Source: Flavobacterium chryseum (GTDB taxonomy: Bacteria; Bacteroidota; Bacteroidia; Flavobacteriales; Flavobacteriaceae). Taken from it: a stretch of DNA of 64,000 nt. Both the position numbers and the translations under genes were made by a program. Each line of letters starts with the position of its first letter. Position 1 is the first letter of the stretch. The notes beneath the pieces were generated by a model that had not been told where the DNA came from, did not search any database, and saw only the letters and a program-made list of their open reading frames with translations. The stretch covers positions 124,001-188,000 of the forward strand of contig NZ_SNWW01000007.1 of the NCBI RefSeq assembly GCF_004362015.1, given 5' to 3'. Positions 17,043-25,412 of the stretch are shown here, one piece after another.

Positions 17043-17055
17043 TTTTTTCTTTTTT

Positions 17056-17178
17056 GAGGTTCAAAGTTGTAAAGGTTCAGAGGAACAGAGGTTTTTTTTG
17101 AGGTGCAAAGTTACAAAGGTGCAAAGCGGGCAAAGGTTTTTCCTTTGAACCTTTGCACCTCTGAACCTTTGTACCTTA
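17056..17178. repeat. Long 8-base-word tract (ACCTTTGN family)
   Basis: About 15 degenerate octamers, such as GAGGTTCA, AAGTTGTA, AAGGTTCA, GAGGTGCA and AAGTTACA, lead into reverse-complement words CCTTTGCA, CCTCTGAA, CCTTTGTA. The left and right parts form long inverted arms. The right end is flush with the stop codon of the THUMP methyltransferase at 17176-17178. Confidence 0.8.
17106..17133 (-). promoter_or_regulatory. Consensus promoter embedded in the octamer tract
   Basis: On the minus strand TTG (17133-17131) is followed by 17 bases and TAACTTTG (17113-17106). This is a full Bacteroidota TTG-N17-TAnnTTTG promoter made from repeat words, 64 bases upstream of the membrane-protein start at 17042. 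Confidence 0.5.
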
Positions 17179-18339
17179 CTCAGAAACTTGAAACTTCGTT
17201 CTCTTACTTCCTTCGTACATTTCGTATTTTACCAAACGTGCTTCAAGGCTTGCGTTGAAAAGTTTGATTTTTCTTGAAGGTTTCAATCCAACAAATTTAA
17301 GGGCTTCAAGATTTGCTGTAATAAACCAGGCATTTGTTCCCGGGTAGCTTTTCTTTAAAGTATCTCCAATATTTTTGTAGAATTCTTCCATGTGAATATC
17401 TAAACGTTCATCATACGGCGGATTAAATACCATGTGAAGTTTTCCTTCAACCGCTTTTTCAGAATCAAAAAAGTTGCTTTCTTCGATAGAAACGTAATCT
17501 TCCAGATTGGCATTTTTAATATTGTCTTTGGCTTTGTTTACCGCACTTGGCGCTTTATCAAAACCTTTAATCGTATAATGAAATTCTTTCGTTTTTTTCA
17601 TTAAACTGTTTACAATTTGTTCGAACAAATCATTATCCCAGTCTTTCCATTTTTCGAAAGCAAATTCTTTTCTATTGATGTTTGCCGGAATATTGCAGGC
17701 AATCATTGCAGCTTCTGCCAAAAAAGTTCCTGAACCACACATCGGGTCTAAAAAGTGACTTTGCCCTTCCCAACCAGACAATAATAAAATTCCTGCAGCC
17801 AAAACTTCATTGATTGGCGCAATATTCGTAGCCGTTCTGTAACCACGCTGATGCAGTGAATTTCCAGATGTATCTAAAGCCACCGAAACCTGATCTTTAT
17901 CAATATGAACATTGATTCTCAAATCTGGAAAAGCCTTATCAATGCTTGGTCTTTGTCCTGTTCTTTCTCTAAACTGATCTACAATTGCATCTTTACATTT
18001 TTGAGAAACAAACTCAGAATGATTAAAATAAGTCGAATGCACTGTAGCATCAATCACAAAAGTTTGGTTGGCATTCAGTAATTTCGACCAGTTAACGCCC
18101 GAAATACCTTTATATAAAGCCTGTTCGTTATTTGCTCTGAATGAGTAAATTGGTTTTAAAACTTTAAGCGCTGTACGTAACGATAAATTGGCTTTGTACA
18201 TAAAACCCTTATCGCCCTTAAAGCTTACCATTCTCACACCTTTTTCGACATCCTGAGCACCAAGATCTCTTAATTCCTTCTCTAATATTTCTTCAAAACC
18301 AAAAAAACATTTGGCAATCATTCTAAAATTTTCTTCCAT
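17176..18339 (-). CDS. THUMP-domain class I SAM RNA methyltransferase (RlmL N-terminal-like)
   Basis: From the ATG at 18339 (MEENFRMIAKCFFGFEEIL) the product has 387 residues. It has an N-terminal ferredoxin-like plus THUMP RNA-binding region (about 1-160) and a Rossmann methyltransferase domain. SAM-binding DPMCGSGTFLAEAA and the N6/N2-type NPPYDERL catalytic motif are present. It most likely makes N2-methylguanosine in 23S rRNA, as the RlmL N-terminal half does; tRNA is possible. A start at 18381 would add a basic leader without homology. Its TAA stop is immediately followed by an 8-base-word tract. Confidence 0.9.
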   Translation of the reverse strand: MEENFRMIAKCFFGFEEILEKELRDLGAQDVEKGVRMVSFKGDKGFMYKANLSLRTALKVLKPIYSFRANNEQALYKGISGVNWSKLLNANQTFVIDATVHSTYFNHSEFVSQKCKDAIVDQFRERTGQRPSIDKAFPDLRINVHIDKDQVSVALDTSGNSLHQRGYRTATNIAPINEVLAAGILLLSGWEGQSHFLDPMCGSGTFLAEAAMIACNIPANINRKEFAFEKWKDWDNDLFEQIVNSLMKKTKEFHYTIKGFDKAPSAVNKAKDNIKNANLEDYVSIEESNFFDSEKAVEGKLHMVFNPPYDERLDIHMEEFYKNIGDTLKKSYPGTNAWFITANLEALKFVGLKPSRKIKLFNASLEARLVKYEMYEGSKRTKFQVSE

Positions 18340-18434
18340 CTTTATTTTTGTATTAAAAAATAACCCCAATCGCAAACGCAAATCTGATTATTCAGGTATC
18401 GTCGCGAAATAGTTATTTTTCGGCAAAAATACAC

Positions 18435-18442
18435 TAAATTTG
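18435..18442 (+). promoter_or_regulatory. -7 box for the methyltransferase gene at 18473
   Basis: TAAATTTG matches TAnnTTTG and lies 30 bases upstream of the ATG, in the divergent gap with the THUMP methyltransferase gene. Confidence 0.45.
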
Positions 18443-18472
18443 CGGTACTTTGAATTAATTGAAATAGAATAA

Positions 18473-19237
18473 ATGTCTGAAGCACCAAACTCATCAACAC
18501 CAAATCAGGAGCGTAACACCGAAAACTGGTTTACATCATGGTTTGATACTCCGTATTATCACATTCTTTATAAAGACCGAAATTACCGAGAGGCTCAGAT
18601 TTTTATGGATAATCTTACGCATTATCTCAATCTTCCTGAAAAAGCAAAAGTACTCGACCTGGCCTGCGGAAAAGGACGTCATTCTATTTACCTGAACCAA
18701 TTAGGGTTTAATGTTTTAGGTGCCGATTTGTCTGAAAACAGTATTGCCGAAGCGAGCAAAAACAGTAACGAAACCCTTCATTTTAAAGTGCACGACATGC
18801 GCGAACCTTTTGAAGAAAAGTTTGATGCTATTTTTAATCTTTTTACCAGTTTTGGTTATTTTGAAAGTGACGATGATAATCTGACGACTCTTAAAGCGAT
18901 CAAAGAAAGTTTATCTGAATATGGGTTTGCCGTAATCGATTTTATGAACGTAGCTAATGTAATCGAAACGTTGGTTCCCGAAGAAGTAAAAACCGTTGAC
19001 GGAATCGATTTTAAAATAAAAAGATATGTTGCAGACGGACATATTTTGAAAGAAATAGATTTTGAAGATCAAGGCCGAAAATATCATTTTACCGAAAAAG
19101 TAAAAGCCTTAACCTTAAAAGATTTTCAGGATTTAATGGATGAAGCCGGAATTTTTCTCTTAGATATTTTTGGAGACTACAAACTCAAAAAATTCCACAA
19201 AACCGAAAGCGAACGATTAATCATGATTTTTAAATAA
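18473..19237 (+). CDS. Class I SAM-dependent methyltransferase
   Basis: The 254-residue product has a Rossmann methyltransferase core. VLDLACGKGRHSIYL is motif I, LGADLSENSI is the acidic loop that binds the SAM ribose, and FDAIFNLFTSFGYF is motif IV. The N-terminal stretch ENWFTSWFDTPYYHILYKDRNYREA is typical of a widespread bacterial group annotated only as class I methyltransferases. The substrate is unknown. It is upstream of the ZIP transporter, separated by an 8-base-word tract. Confidence 0.88.
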   Translation: MSEAPNSSTPNQERNTENWFTSWFDTPYYHILYKDRNYREAQIFMDNLTHYLNLPEKAKVLDLACGKGRHSIYLNQLGFNVLGADLSENSIAEASKNSNETLHFKVHDMREPFEEKFDAIFNLFTSFGYFESDDDNLTTLKAIKESLSEYGFAVIDFMNVANVIETLVPEEVKTVDGIDFKIKRYVADGHILKEIDFEDQGRKYHFTEKVKALTLKDFQDLMDEAGIFLLDIFGDYKLKKFHKTESERLIMIFK

Positions 19238-19325
19238 ATTGGTAAATCGTTTAATTGTTTAACCGTTTCATCGCTAAACAAAAAAACAATTAACCGATTA
19301 AACAAATCAACGATTAAACATTAAA
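19238..19325. repeat. 8-base-word tract (ATCGTTTA / CGATTAAA), inverted arms
   Basis: The left arm reads ATCGTTTA, ATTGTTTA, ACCGTTTC, ATCGCTAA. The right arm reads CAATTAAC, CGATTAAA, CAAATCAA, CGATTAAA. Both keep an 8-base step and are reverse complements of one another. The tract starts at the stop codon of the methyltransferase gene. Confidence 0.75.
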
Positions 19326-19327
19326 AA

Positions 19328-19996
19328 ATGAATTATATATTACCCTTACTTTCTGTACTTTTAGGTTATGGCGTGGCTTTGTTTTTAAAACCAAACAACA
19401 AAACCAATCTAAAATTATTGCTTGCTTTTAGCGGTTCATTTTTACTATCATTAACCGTAATGCATTTGCTTCCTGAAGTTTACGAATCACACAATCATAA
19501 AATTGGTTTGTTTATTATGGTCGGAATTTTATTTCAGATCATATTAGAGTTTTTCTCCAAAGGTGCAGAACACGGACACGTTCACGGGCATGCAAAAATG
19601 TCACAGATTCCGTGGCTTTTATTCATCAGTTTGTGTATTCACGCTTTTTTAGAAGGTTTTCCGGTTAGCCATCATCACGATTTAGCACTCGGAATTGCGA
19701 TTCATCATTTGCCAATTGCCGTGATTTTAACGACATTCTTCATCAATGCCGATTTAAACAAAAAAGCCATTTTTGCTTTCATGCTGACATTTGCAATCAT
19801 GACACCACTTGGCACAATCGCCTCCGAATATCTTTCATTCCTGAACGATTATTACACCGAAATCACAGCGATTGTAATCGGAATATTATTCCACATTTCA
19901 TCAACTATTATTTTCGAAAGCAGCGAAGGACATAAATTCAACATCGCCAAAGTTTCTATGATCGTACTCGGAATTTTATTGGCATTCTTTTTATAG
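19328..19996 (+). CDS. ZIP family metal transporter
   Basis: The 222-residue product has about seven membrane helices. The ZIP metal-site helices are visible as HAFLEGFPVSHHHD (helix IV) and LGIAIHHLPIAVIL (helix V). A His-rich loop HGHVHGHAK lies between helices III and IV, and MHLLPEVYESHNHK earlier. It probably imports zinc or another divalent metal across the inner membrane. It appears monocistronic, with no metal-regulator gene nearby. The following 390 bases are non-coding and repeat-rich. Confidence 0.88.
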   Translation: MNYILPLLSVLLGYGVALFLKPNNKTNLKLLLAFSGSFLLSLTVMHLLPEVYESHNHKIGLFIMVGILFQIILEFFSKGAEHGHVHGHAKMSQIPWLLFISLCIHAFLEGFPVSHHHDLALGIAIHHLPIAVILTTFFINADLNKKAIFAFMLTFAIMTPLGTIASEYLSFLNDYYTEITAIVIGILFHISSTIIFESSEGHKFNIAKVSMIVLGILLAFFL

Positions 19997-20000
19997 ATTT

Positions 20001-20028
20001 CCTAACAAGGTTTCTAAAACCTGTTAGG
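20001..20028. repeat. CCTAACAGG palindrome, copy 1
   Basis: Arms CCTAACAAGGTTT and AAACCTGTTAGG face each other with a two- to three-base centre. The left arm has one inserted A relative to the other copies. It lies just after the ZIP stop codon. Confidence 0.7.
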
Positions 20029-20085
20029 TATAAAGTTCCTAAAACGTAAATCCAATTAAAAATATAGCTACGGAAAAGATCATTA

Positions 20086-20198
20086 GGGCGTGACCACATT
20101 TACAAAAGGCGCTATTTAACAAAGCGCTTATGTGCGCCTTTCGCAAATCCGGTCGGGCTATCCGCATTACTTCGGTAATTTGCTCCTATCCCTCACGC
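20086..20198. repeat. Hairpin-rich structured element
   Basis: The ends GCGTGA and TCACGC are complementary. Inside are AAAGGCGC (20105-20112) facing GCGCCTTT (20134-20141), and ATTAC-TTCG-GTAAT (20166-20179), a UUCG-tetraloop hairpin. G+C content is clearly above the surroundings. The conserved-looking strings GGTCGGGCTATCCGC and CTATCCCTCACGC resemble dispersed intergenic elements I recall from other Flavobacteriaceae. Confidence 0.6.
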
Positions 20199-20203
20199 AA
20201 AAA

Positions 20204-20241
20204 AAAGAACCTTTATCGTAAAAAATACTTGATGGTTCTTT
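20204..20241. other. 8-bp stem-loop after the structured element
   Basis: AAAGAACC at 20204-20211 pairs with GGTTCTTT at 20234-20241 around a 22-base loop. The rest of 19997-20385 holds the two palindromes, the structured element and, at 20350-20390, a short AATTAACA-word run. No reading frame there looks real. Confidence 0.4.
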
Positions 20242-20285
20242 CATTTTTATAAGGTTTAAAATCCGAATTCTCTAAAATTAAAATA

Positions 20286-20312
20286 CCTAACAGGTTTTAA
20301 AAACCTGTTAGG
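20286..20312. repeat. CCTAACAGG palindrome, copy 2
   Basis: CCTAACAGGTTTT and AAAACCTGTTAGG form a near-perfect 27-base palindrome. It brackets the structured element together with copy 1. Confidence 0.75.
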
Positions 20313-20385
20313 ATAACCTATTCGAAAATCAAATTTTCTGATTTTCACATTTTACAATTCACAATTAACAATTAACAATTAATAA

Positions 20386-22773
20386 TTAATTCCCCGTTCT
20401 CTTTTTCTCCTCCTGATTTCCAAAAGCACGTTCCTTCACATTGATTTTCTTATTTCCAAAATTATAAACCACCGATAAACGTACAAATCGGGTGCTTTCA
20501 TTTTGGCTGTAGGTTTGTTTTACACCATTGACAACAGAAGTAAAATCTTTTAAATAAGAAGTATTAAAAATATCATTTGCTAAAAATGCAATTTGCATTG
20601 TTTTATTGAACAAATCCTGCTTAAAACCAATATCAAAACTCGACGTATATCCAACTTCATATAAACCACTTTTAAAAGGTGTACTGTAAGCAAAATCAAC
20701 TTGGAGTTTTCTGGTTTTTCCTAAAACAAAAGTATTATTAGTCGAAAAATCGATTTGTAAACTATTTGATGGCGATGCACTTATATCCTTAATAAATTCA
20801 GTTTTTGCTCCTAAAAAGTATAATGAATTTTCACTTGACCACCAATCTGCAAAACTTGTTGAATAAGTTTCTCCAATACCATAATTCAAGTTTTTAAAAT
20901 AATTCTCACGTGTTACAATTTGTGTATTCGTTTCCGGGTTTGAGGTAAATAAAACACCATAGCCGTTTGTAACTGCATTTACAAAAACACTCGTTCTCAA
21001 AATTTCTTTATACGAATGTGCAAACTCAAAATTATCACTAAACGAAGGCCTCAAAAACGGATTTCCTTCAGAATAACTATTACTGTTAATATAAATTCTA
21101 AACGGATTCAATAAATCAAAACGCGGTCTGTTTATTCTTTTTCCGTAATTCAAACTAAATGTATTGTTCTCATTTTTCTTGTACGAAGCATAAAATGTTG
21201 GGAATAATTTCAAATAATCATTAACTGTTTCCTGATTCAAAGTTTCAGAAAAACCGGTTGTCTGGGTATTTTCCAATCGTAATCCCATTTGGAAATTCCA
21301 TTTTTCTCCCAATTTTTTATCTGCATTAACATAAAACGCCTGATTATTTTCGGTGTATTTAAATCGGTTCGATTGGTTCGGATCTAATTCAGGAGTTCCT
21401 GAAATTGTGTTGTAATAAAAAACATCGCTTACACTATTGGTAAAACTCATTTTTGCGCCGTAAGATAAATTCAATGCTTGAAACGGATGTTCCATATCGG
21501 CCTTAAAACTCACATTATCAATATCCTGATTCGAAACATTTCTTCCCCACTGATTCACATCAACAAAAGTCATATCCGGCGTGTAATTATTGGCAACGAA
21601 ATTTCTGTCGAATTTTGAACTGTAATCAAAATAATCCACATCAAAAGATAATTTTCTTTTTAAAGAATCCAGTTTCGTAATCAAATGCGCATTATAAGTC
21701 TGATTTCTAGATCCTTTATCGGTAAAACTGTTATTCAAAATAACATTATCCAATTGATTTTGAGTATTATAATTATCAATTCTAATATTCGATTTAAAAT
21801 CAGGATTATTTCTGTCATTCAAATATTGAAATCCAATTGTAGTACGTTCAGAAATATCATAATCTAAAGCCAGTTTTCCGGAAAGATTTTCGGTTTTTAC
21901 TTTTGTTGCGCTGTACATATGCGAAAGTCCGTCAGGAAAATACATTTTCAAATCATCGGTTGCATTCAAATAACCTGTTTTTGCATTCACACTGGCCGAA
22001 AATCTAAACTTGTTTTTATTGTAGAAAAAGTTATCTCTTAAAGTATAAATTCCGAATTTATTTTGATCGTACGAAACCGTAGTCGTATTTTTCCAGGAAT
22101 CGCGAACGCCTTTTTTCATAATAATATTAATCAATCCGCCCGTTCCTTCCGCATCATATTTTGCCGGCGGATTGCTGATCACTTCAATGTTTTTAATATC
22201 ACTTGCCGAAATAGATTTTAAATAGTTATTTAGTTCTTCTCCGGCTAATTCAATCATTCGTCCGTCAATCATCACGCGGGAAGTTCCTTTTCCTAAAATA
22301 GTAATAGTATTATTTTGTACCACAACGCCCGGCGCAGTATTTATGGCGCTCAGAGCATCTCCGCCAACCGTTGTTACATTATTTTCAAGATTATAAACCA
22401 AACGATCTGTTTTCTGTTCTACGGTTTTCTTTTTAGTCTGAATTACAACTTCTCCTAAATTGGTTGTAGTTTCTTTTAAAATGATGGTTCCTAGATCAGT
22501 ATCTTTTTCTATTAAAATTTCCTTTTCAAAATCACTAAATCCCAAAAGACTGATTCCGATTTTATAAGTTCCTTTTTTAAGACTGATTTCAAAAGAACCA
22601 TCTTGTTTAGAGGTTGTTCCGTCGATAATTTTTCCTTCAGGATTTGATAGTGAAATATCTGCCCATTCTAATGGAGTTGTTTCGCTTGCGATTTTTCCTT
22701 TTAATTTTAATGATGCTTGTGCTAAACAAAATAAAGGCAATACTAAAAAGATAAGGAGGTTTGCTTTTTTCAT
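20386..22773 (-). CDS. Outer-membrane beta-barrel receptor with CarboxypepD_reg domain
   Basis: The 795-residue product starts with a signal peptide (LVLPLFCLAQA) and a carboxypeptidase-regulatory-like beta-sandwich (about 22-105). A plug domain has GDALSAINTAPGVVVQ, ILGKGTSRVMIDGR and VISNPPAKYDAEGTGGLINII. A long barrel ends in the basic tail KERAFGNQEEKKRTGN. It fits the Bacteroidota outer membrane beta-barrel family, close to TonB-dependent receptors. The ligand is unknown. It lies downstream of, and on the same strand as, a membrane AraC regulator, from which a terminator separates it, so it probably has its own promoter and may be a target of that regulator. Confidence 0.9.
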   Translation of the reverse strand: MKKANLLIFLVLPLFCLAQASLKLKGKIASETTPLEWADISLSNPEGKIIDGTTSKQDGSFEISLKKGTYKIGISLLGFSDFEKEILIEKDTDLGTIILKETTTNLGEVVIQTKKKTVEQKTDRLVYNLENNVTTVGGDALSAINTAPGVVVQNNTITILGKGTSRVMIDGRMIELAGEELNNYLKSISASDIKNIEVISNPPAKYDAEGTGGLINIIMKKGVRDSWKNTTTVSYDQNKFGIYTLRDNFFYNKNKFRFSASVNAKTGYLNATDDLKMYFPDGLSHMYSATKVKTENLSGKLALDYDISERTTIGFQYLNDRNNPDFKSNIRIDNYNTQNQLDNVILNNSFTDKGSRNQTYNAHLITKLDSLKRKLSFDVDYFDYSSKFDRNFVANNYTPDMTFVDVNQWGRNVSNQDIDNVSFKADMEHPFQALNLSYGAKMSFTNSVSDVFYYNTISGTPELDPNQSNRFKYTENNQAFYVNADKKLGEKWNFQMGLRLENTQTTGFSETLNQETVNDYLKLFPTFYASYKKNENNTFSLNYGKRINRPRFDLLNPFRIYINSNSYSEGNPFLRPSFSDNFEFAHSYKEILRTSVFVNAVTNGYGVLFTSNPETNTQIVTRENYFKNLNYGIGETYSTSFADWWSSENSLYFLGAKTEFIKDISASPSNSLQIDFSTNNTFVLGKTRKLQVDFAYSTPFKSGLYEVGYTSSFDIGFKQDLFNKTMQIAFLANDIFNTSYLKDFTSVVNGVKQTYSQNESTRFVRLSVVYNFGNKKINVKERAFGNQEEKKRTGN

Positions 22774-22844
22774 GATTTCTAATTTTTAAACTTGTTTCGA
22801 TTAATTTGAAGCAAAGTTGCCTTAGAAATTTTCCTTATGCGACC

Positions 22845-22892
22845 GACAAAAAAAAGTCGAACCATTTTCTGCTCAGGAAATTGGTTCGACTT
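22845..22892 (-). terminator. Terminator after the AraC-type regulator gene
   Basis: On the minus strand the 11-bp stem of 22892-22882 with 22864-22854 (AAGTCGAACCA arms) is followed by a run of nine T. This isolates the regulator from the receptor gene downstream. Confidence 0.85.
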
Positions 22893-22929
22893 ATTTGGGT
22901 ATGACGTACGACTTTTTACAAACCGTTAA

Positions 22930-24072
22930 TTATGAAGCGTTTCGATAAGCTGTCGGCGTTAAATTCGTATATTTTTTGAAAGAAGTATTAAACGAAGATT
23001 TGGAATTAAATCCCACTTCGTATAAAATTTCTAAAACTGTAAGCTGACTTTTAGACTGATCTTTCAAAATATTCATCGCTTTTTGGATACGATATTCGTT
23101 CACAAAATCAAAAAAGTGCTGATCCATCTTATGATTTATTAAAACAGACAATTCCCGAACCGGAATATCGATTTGATTTGCAAGTTCCTGGATAGTAAGT
23201 GACGGATCAAGAAAAGGTTCTTTCTCTGCCATATATTGTTTTAATGTCGAAATTTGACTGGAAATCAAATCATCTTGAACATTTGTTGAAGTCAATTTAT
23301 CTTCCACTTCCGGCAAAATATCTTTTGTCAGTTTCAATTTAGAATTAACTCCTCTAAAAAGTTCCGGATGATTAAGTGCTTTCATTATAAACCAGCACGT
23401 TATAAACAATGCAATGCTTCCTACAAGTACATTTGCCCAAAGAAATATCTCTCTGAAACCACTGTAACGCAATAAATTTTTTAATGCCACAATTGAATGT
23501 GCGATAAGAAAAACACATGTTATCTGGAAAAGCCATTTATAAGTCGCCGCATTCGAATTGGCATAATTTTCCAGATAGATTTCTCTATACTTTTTCAAAA
23601 TCAAAAATACGCTGACAATGTAAAACAAGTACTGAAATTCAATTAAAATCTGGATAAAATAAATCTCAGGCAATTGATTAAGCGCTGCAACAAAAGTATC
23701 TCGATCTGTGTCGAGGTTTAAATAAATTCTCGGAATAAAAACTAAATTGACAACTATAAAAGGCAGTAAATGAACTAAATGTTTCCATTGTAATCTAAAA
23801 TCAGAATAACAGACCGCCAATACAAAAAGGTAGAACAAAGGCATTCCGAATAAACAAGCCGTAGATCTAAAAATCTCCCAATTCAGTGCGGTTCGGGTGA
23901 CAGCATCAATAAAAAATCCGCTGAGATCGACAGCAGAAAAAATGAAAAACCAGGCAAATAATCGGTTTGCCAATTTATTTTCGGTTTTAACCGTTAATAA
24001 AAAAAACGCAAGCAATAAAGAAACAAAAACTGAGATGCGGCCAATCCCTTGCAATAAATCTAATTTATCCAT
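22930..24072 (-). CDS. Membrane-anchored AraC family regulator
   Basis: The 380-residue product has about seven N-terminal membrane helices (roughly residues 5-235). A linker precedes a C-terminal AraC/XylS double helix-turn-helix from about 290, with DPSLTIQELANQIDIPVRELS and VLEILYEVGFNSKSSFNTSFKKYTNLTPTAYR. It should bind DNA from the membrane in response to an extracytoplasmic or membrane signal. The adjacent outer-membrane receptor gene downstream is the obvious candidate target. A strong terminator between them means the two are transcribed separately. Confidence 0.88.
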   Translation of the reverse strand: MDKLDLLQGIGRISVFVSLLLAFFLLTVKTENKLANRLFAWFFIFSAVDLSGFFIDAVTRTALNWEIFRSTACLFGMPLFYLFVLAVCYSDFRLQWKHLVHLLPFIVVNLVFIPRIYLNLDTDRDTFVAALNQLPEIYFIQILIEFQYLFYIVSVFLILKKYREIYLENYANSNAATYKWLFQITCVFLIAHSIVALKNLLRYSGFREIFLWANVLVGSIALFITCWFIMKALNHPELFRGVNSKLKLTKDILPEVEDKLTSTNVQDDLISSQISTLKQYMAEKEPFLDPSLTIQELANQIDIPVRELSVLINHKMDQHFFDFVNEYRIQKAMNILKDQSKSQLTVLEILYEVGFNSKSSFNTSFKKYTNLTPTAYRNAS

Positions 24073-24145
24073 TTTCTATTAATATGTAACAAATATAATA
24101 TTTTACTTCTTTCAAAAAGGTTCTAAAAATTGCAATAAAAAAGAT

Positions 24146-24153
24146 TAATTTTG
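24146..24153 (+). promoter_or_regulatory. -7 box for murQ
   Basis: TAATTTTG fits TAnnTTTG and lies 22 bases upstream of the murQ ATG, in the divergent gap with the AraC regulator. Confidence 0.45.
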
Positions 24154-24175
24154 GGCAAGACCAATTATACTAAAA

Positions 24176-24988
24176 ATGACATTTACTAAAACCACAGAAC
24201 AAGCTTCAAAATACGAACATTTAGAAAAAATGTCGGTTCAGGAACTGCTGACAAATATTAATAACGAAGACAAAACTGTTCCTGACGCTGTAGAAAAAGC
24301 CATTCCGCAAATAGAGGCTTTAGTGGCACAAGTTGTAACGAAACTAAAACTGGGCGGTAGAATTTTTTATATCGGAGCCGGAACATCCGGGCGCTTAGGC
24401 GTTGTTGATGCTTCTGAATGTCCTCCTACTTTCGGAGTTCCGTTTGATTTGGTGAACGGAATTATCGCTGGGGGCGACACTGCAATTCGTCGTGCGGTAG
24501 AAAATGCCGAAGACAATGCCACGCAAGCGTGGATAGATTTGCAAACGAATAATATTGGTGCAAATGATGTGGTGATTGGAATTGCAGCTTCCGGAACGAC
24601 TCCGTATGTAATTGGCGGTCTGGAAACTTGTAATGAAAATAATATTCTTACGGGCTGTATTACTAACAATGCAGGAAGTCCGTTGGCTTTAACAGCAAAA
24701 TTTCCTATTGAAGTGGTTGTTGGACCAGAATTCGTTACCGGAAGCTCGAGAATGAAAGCCGGAACAGCTCAGAAATTGGTTTTAAACATGATTTCGACGG
24801 CAGCGATGATTCAGCTTGGAAAAGTTAAAGGAAACAAAATGGTTGATATGCAATTGAGTAATGTTAAGCTGGTCGATCGTGGCGTAAAAATGATCATGGG
24901 AGAAATTCCGGTTTCGTATGAAGAAGCTTCTGAATTATTACAGAAATATGGCAGCGTAAGAAATGCTGTAGATAATTATAACAAGTAA
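24176..24988 (+). CDS. murQ: N-acetylmuramic acid 6-phosphate etherase
   Basis: MurQ cleaves the lactyl ether of MurNAc-6-phosphate to give GlcNAc-6-phosphate, a cytoplasmic step in cell-wall recycling. The 270-residue product is a SIS-domain protein with YIGAGTSGRLGVVDASECPPTFG at 65-87. The two catalytic glutamates are Glu81 and Glu112, and SGTTPYVIGGL is the second sugar-binding loop. GPEFVTGSSRMKAGTAQK is also typical. It is about 30 residues shorter than the E. coli enzyme, lacking most of the C-terminal UBA-like helices. No MurNAc kinase or PTS gene is adjacent. Confidence 0.93.
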   Translation: MTFTKTTEQASKYEHLEKMSVQELLTNINNEDKTVPDAVEKAIPQIEALVAQVVTKLKLGGRIFYIGAGTSGRLGVVDASECPPTFGVPFDLVNGIIAGGDTAIRRAVENAEDNATQAWIDLQTNNIGANDVVIGIAASGTTPYVIGGLETCNENNILTGCITNNAGSPLALTAKFPIEVVVGPEFVTGSSRMKAGTAQKLVLNMISTAAMIQLGKVKGNKMVDMQLSNVKLVDRGVKMIMGEIPVSYEEASELLQKYGSVRNAVDNYNK

Positions 24989-25039
24989 AACAGGTTTCTG
25001 TGAGATTTGAGATGGTGTTTAACCGCAGAGTTCTCAAAG

Positions 25040-25095
25040 GTTGAAAGCTAAAGCTTAAAAAACTTAAAACCTGAAACAAAAAAGACTTGAAACAA
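25040..25095. repeat. Weak 8-base-word tract
   Basis: Words ACTTAAAA, CCTGAAAC and CTTGAAAC occur in an approximate 8-base step just upstream of the DUF6095 gene. It is degenerate and less certain than the other tracts. Confidence 0.4.
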
Positions 25096-25100
25096 AAATT

Positions 25101-25322
25101 ATGGCAACAAATAAAGAATTATTAGGAAAAGGCGTTAAATATTTATCAGGTTCACTACCTCTTTTGTTTATTGGGCCATCCTTGATTTATAATGCATTTA
25201 TGAATCAACATACAAACTGGCATTATTTGGTTTTAGGAATTGGAATTATTGCCTGTTTAAGTGCAATGTTTTTAATTTTTTATGGGTTAAAAATTATTAT
25301 GAAAGGTTTGTTTAATGACTAA
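25101..25322 (+). CDS. DUF6095 small membrane protein
   Basis: The 73-residue product has two membrane helices (about 12-30 and 42-66) linked by NAFMNQHTNWHY. It matches the DUF6095 pattern from Flavobacteriia, including the GKGVKYLSGSLPLLFIGPSLI segment. The function is unknown. It lies between murQ and the pentapeptide-repeat gene on the same strand, and a CCTAACAGG palindrome follows its stop. Confidence 0.8.
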   Translation: MATNKELLGKGVKYLSGSLPLLFIGPSLIYNAFMNQHTNWHYLVLGIGIIACLSAMFLIFYGLKIIMKGLFND

Positions 25323-25339
25323 TTTGTCGCTTAAGCAAA

Positions 25340-25366
25340 CCTAACAGGTTTTTGAAACCTGTTAGG
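25340..25366. repeat. CCTAACAGG palindrome, copy 3
   Basis: Arms CCTAACAGGTTT and AAACCTGTTAGG with a three-base centre; the symmetry extends three bases further on each side. It is nearly identical to the copy at 20286-20312. Confidence 0.75.
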
Positions 25367-25412
25367 TTTAATCCAACTTGAAATTAAAAACTTTTATTTT
25401 ATACAATACAAC

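Noticed and set aside
17056..17178. Repeated units that could suggest a CRISPR array or minisatellite.
   Set aside because: Units are only 8 bases, degenerate, without unique spacers of constant length, and no cas gene is near, so it is not CRISPR.
22854..22892. A TTCGA-containing stem that at first resembled a tRNA T-arm.
   Set aside because: No acceptor, D or anticodon arms surround it, and the T-run after the stem marks a terminator. No tRNA was found anywhere in the window.
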